A stretch of 56,920 bases of DNA from a bacterium (GTDB lineage: Bacteria; Krumholzibacteriota; Krumholzibacteriia; LZORAL124-64-63): positions 1-56,920 of the forward strand of contig JAAEOA010000053.1 in the NCBI GenBank assembly GCA_024223715.1, written 5' to 3'. Within the stretch, counting starts at the first letter, position 1. Every line of letters begins with the position of its first letter. Both the position numbers and the translations under genes were made by a program. The notes beneath the pieces were generated by a model. The model was not told the origin of the DNA. It was given only the letters and a program-made list of their open reading frames with translations, and did not search any database. Shown here in pieces: positions 56,916 to 56,920 of the stretch.

Positions 56916-56920
56916 ATGAA
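56916..56920 (+). CDS. Start of cassette 3 gene (truncated by the window end)
   Basis: Only ATGAA is inside the window, after a strong AGGAGGTG Shine-Dalgarno. The product cannot be named; the promoter/operator layout suggests an antitoxin or another self-regulated small protein. Confidence 0.5.

Overview
This window is a chromosomal replication-origin region, probably from an uncultivated member of the FCB (Fibrobacterota-Chlorobiota-Bacteroidota) superphylum. Three things suggest this: a secreted beta-helix protein ending in a type IX secretion (T9SS) type A / FlgD-like C-terminal domain (NPFNP...SGVYLYRL); a 1339-residue surface protein ending in a CHU_C (type B) domain next to a PorP/SprF-like outer-membrane protein; and LPP20 and SUMF1 lipoprotein genes typical of such genomes. 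I cannot resolve the phylum from sequence alone.

Layout. The origin lies around dnaA (about 44.3-46.8 kb). Almost every gene points away from it, so genes are co-oriented with replication. The rightward arm is dnaA, dnaN, recF, a dciA-like gene, gyrB and gyrA, followed by a strong terminator and then an integron. The leftward arm is rpmH-rnpA-yidD-yidC-jag, then mnmE-mnmG-rsmG, two parS sites, parA-parB-histidine kinase-M23 peptidase-bactofilin, two LPP20-like lipoproteins around a SUMF1 protein, and a complete atpZ-I-B-E-F-H-A-G-D-C operon. A PAS-PAS-receiver gene without a kinase domain and a lone rightward tonB follow. The far left holds a tight eight-gene envelope operon (17.35-3.75 kb), a phospholipase-D-like gene, the beta-helix exoprotein and an IS256-type transposase remnant.

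Two accessory systems stand out. (1) The eight-gene operon encodes, in transcription order, a TPR-type lipoprotein, a CHU_C surface protein, a PorP/SprF-like barrel with a periplasmic extension, a MotA/TolQ/ExbB channel, an ExbD/TolR partner, a single-pass periplasmic linker protein, a large helical lipoprotein and a small periplasmic protein. All junctions are start-stop overlaps or very short gaps. It looks like a self-contained, proton-driven surface-protein export or motility module, with a cargo-PorP pair as in sprB-sprF but with its own Exb/Tol motor. (2) Directly downstream of gyrA is an integron: an IntI tyrosine recombinase with the integron-specific insertion, a candidate cassette promoter, a GTTATAC attI core, two cassette genes (a secreted unknown and a DUF4240 protein with a signal peptide), a clear 98-bp attC, and the start of a third cassette with its own promoter and repeat operator. 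The integrase reads in the same direction as the cassettes, the reverse of the classical arrangement.

No rRNA, tRNA or CRISPR array was seen.
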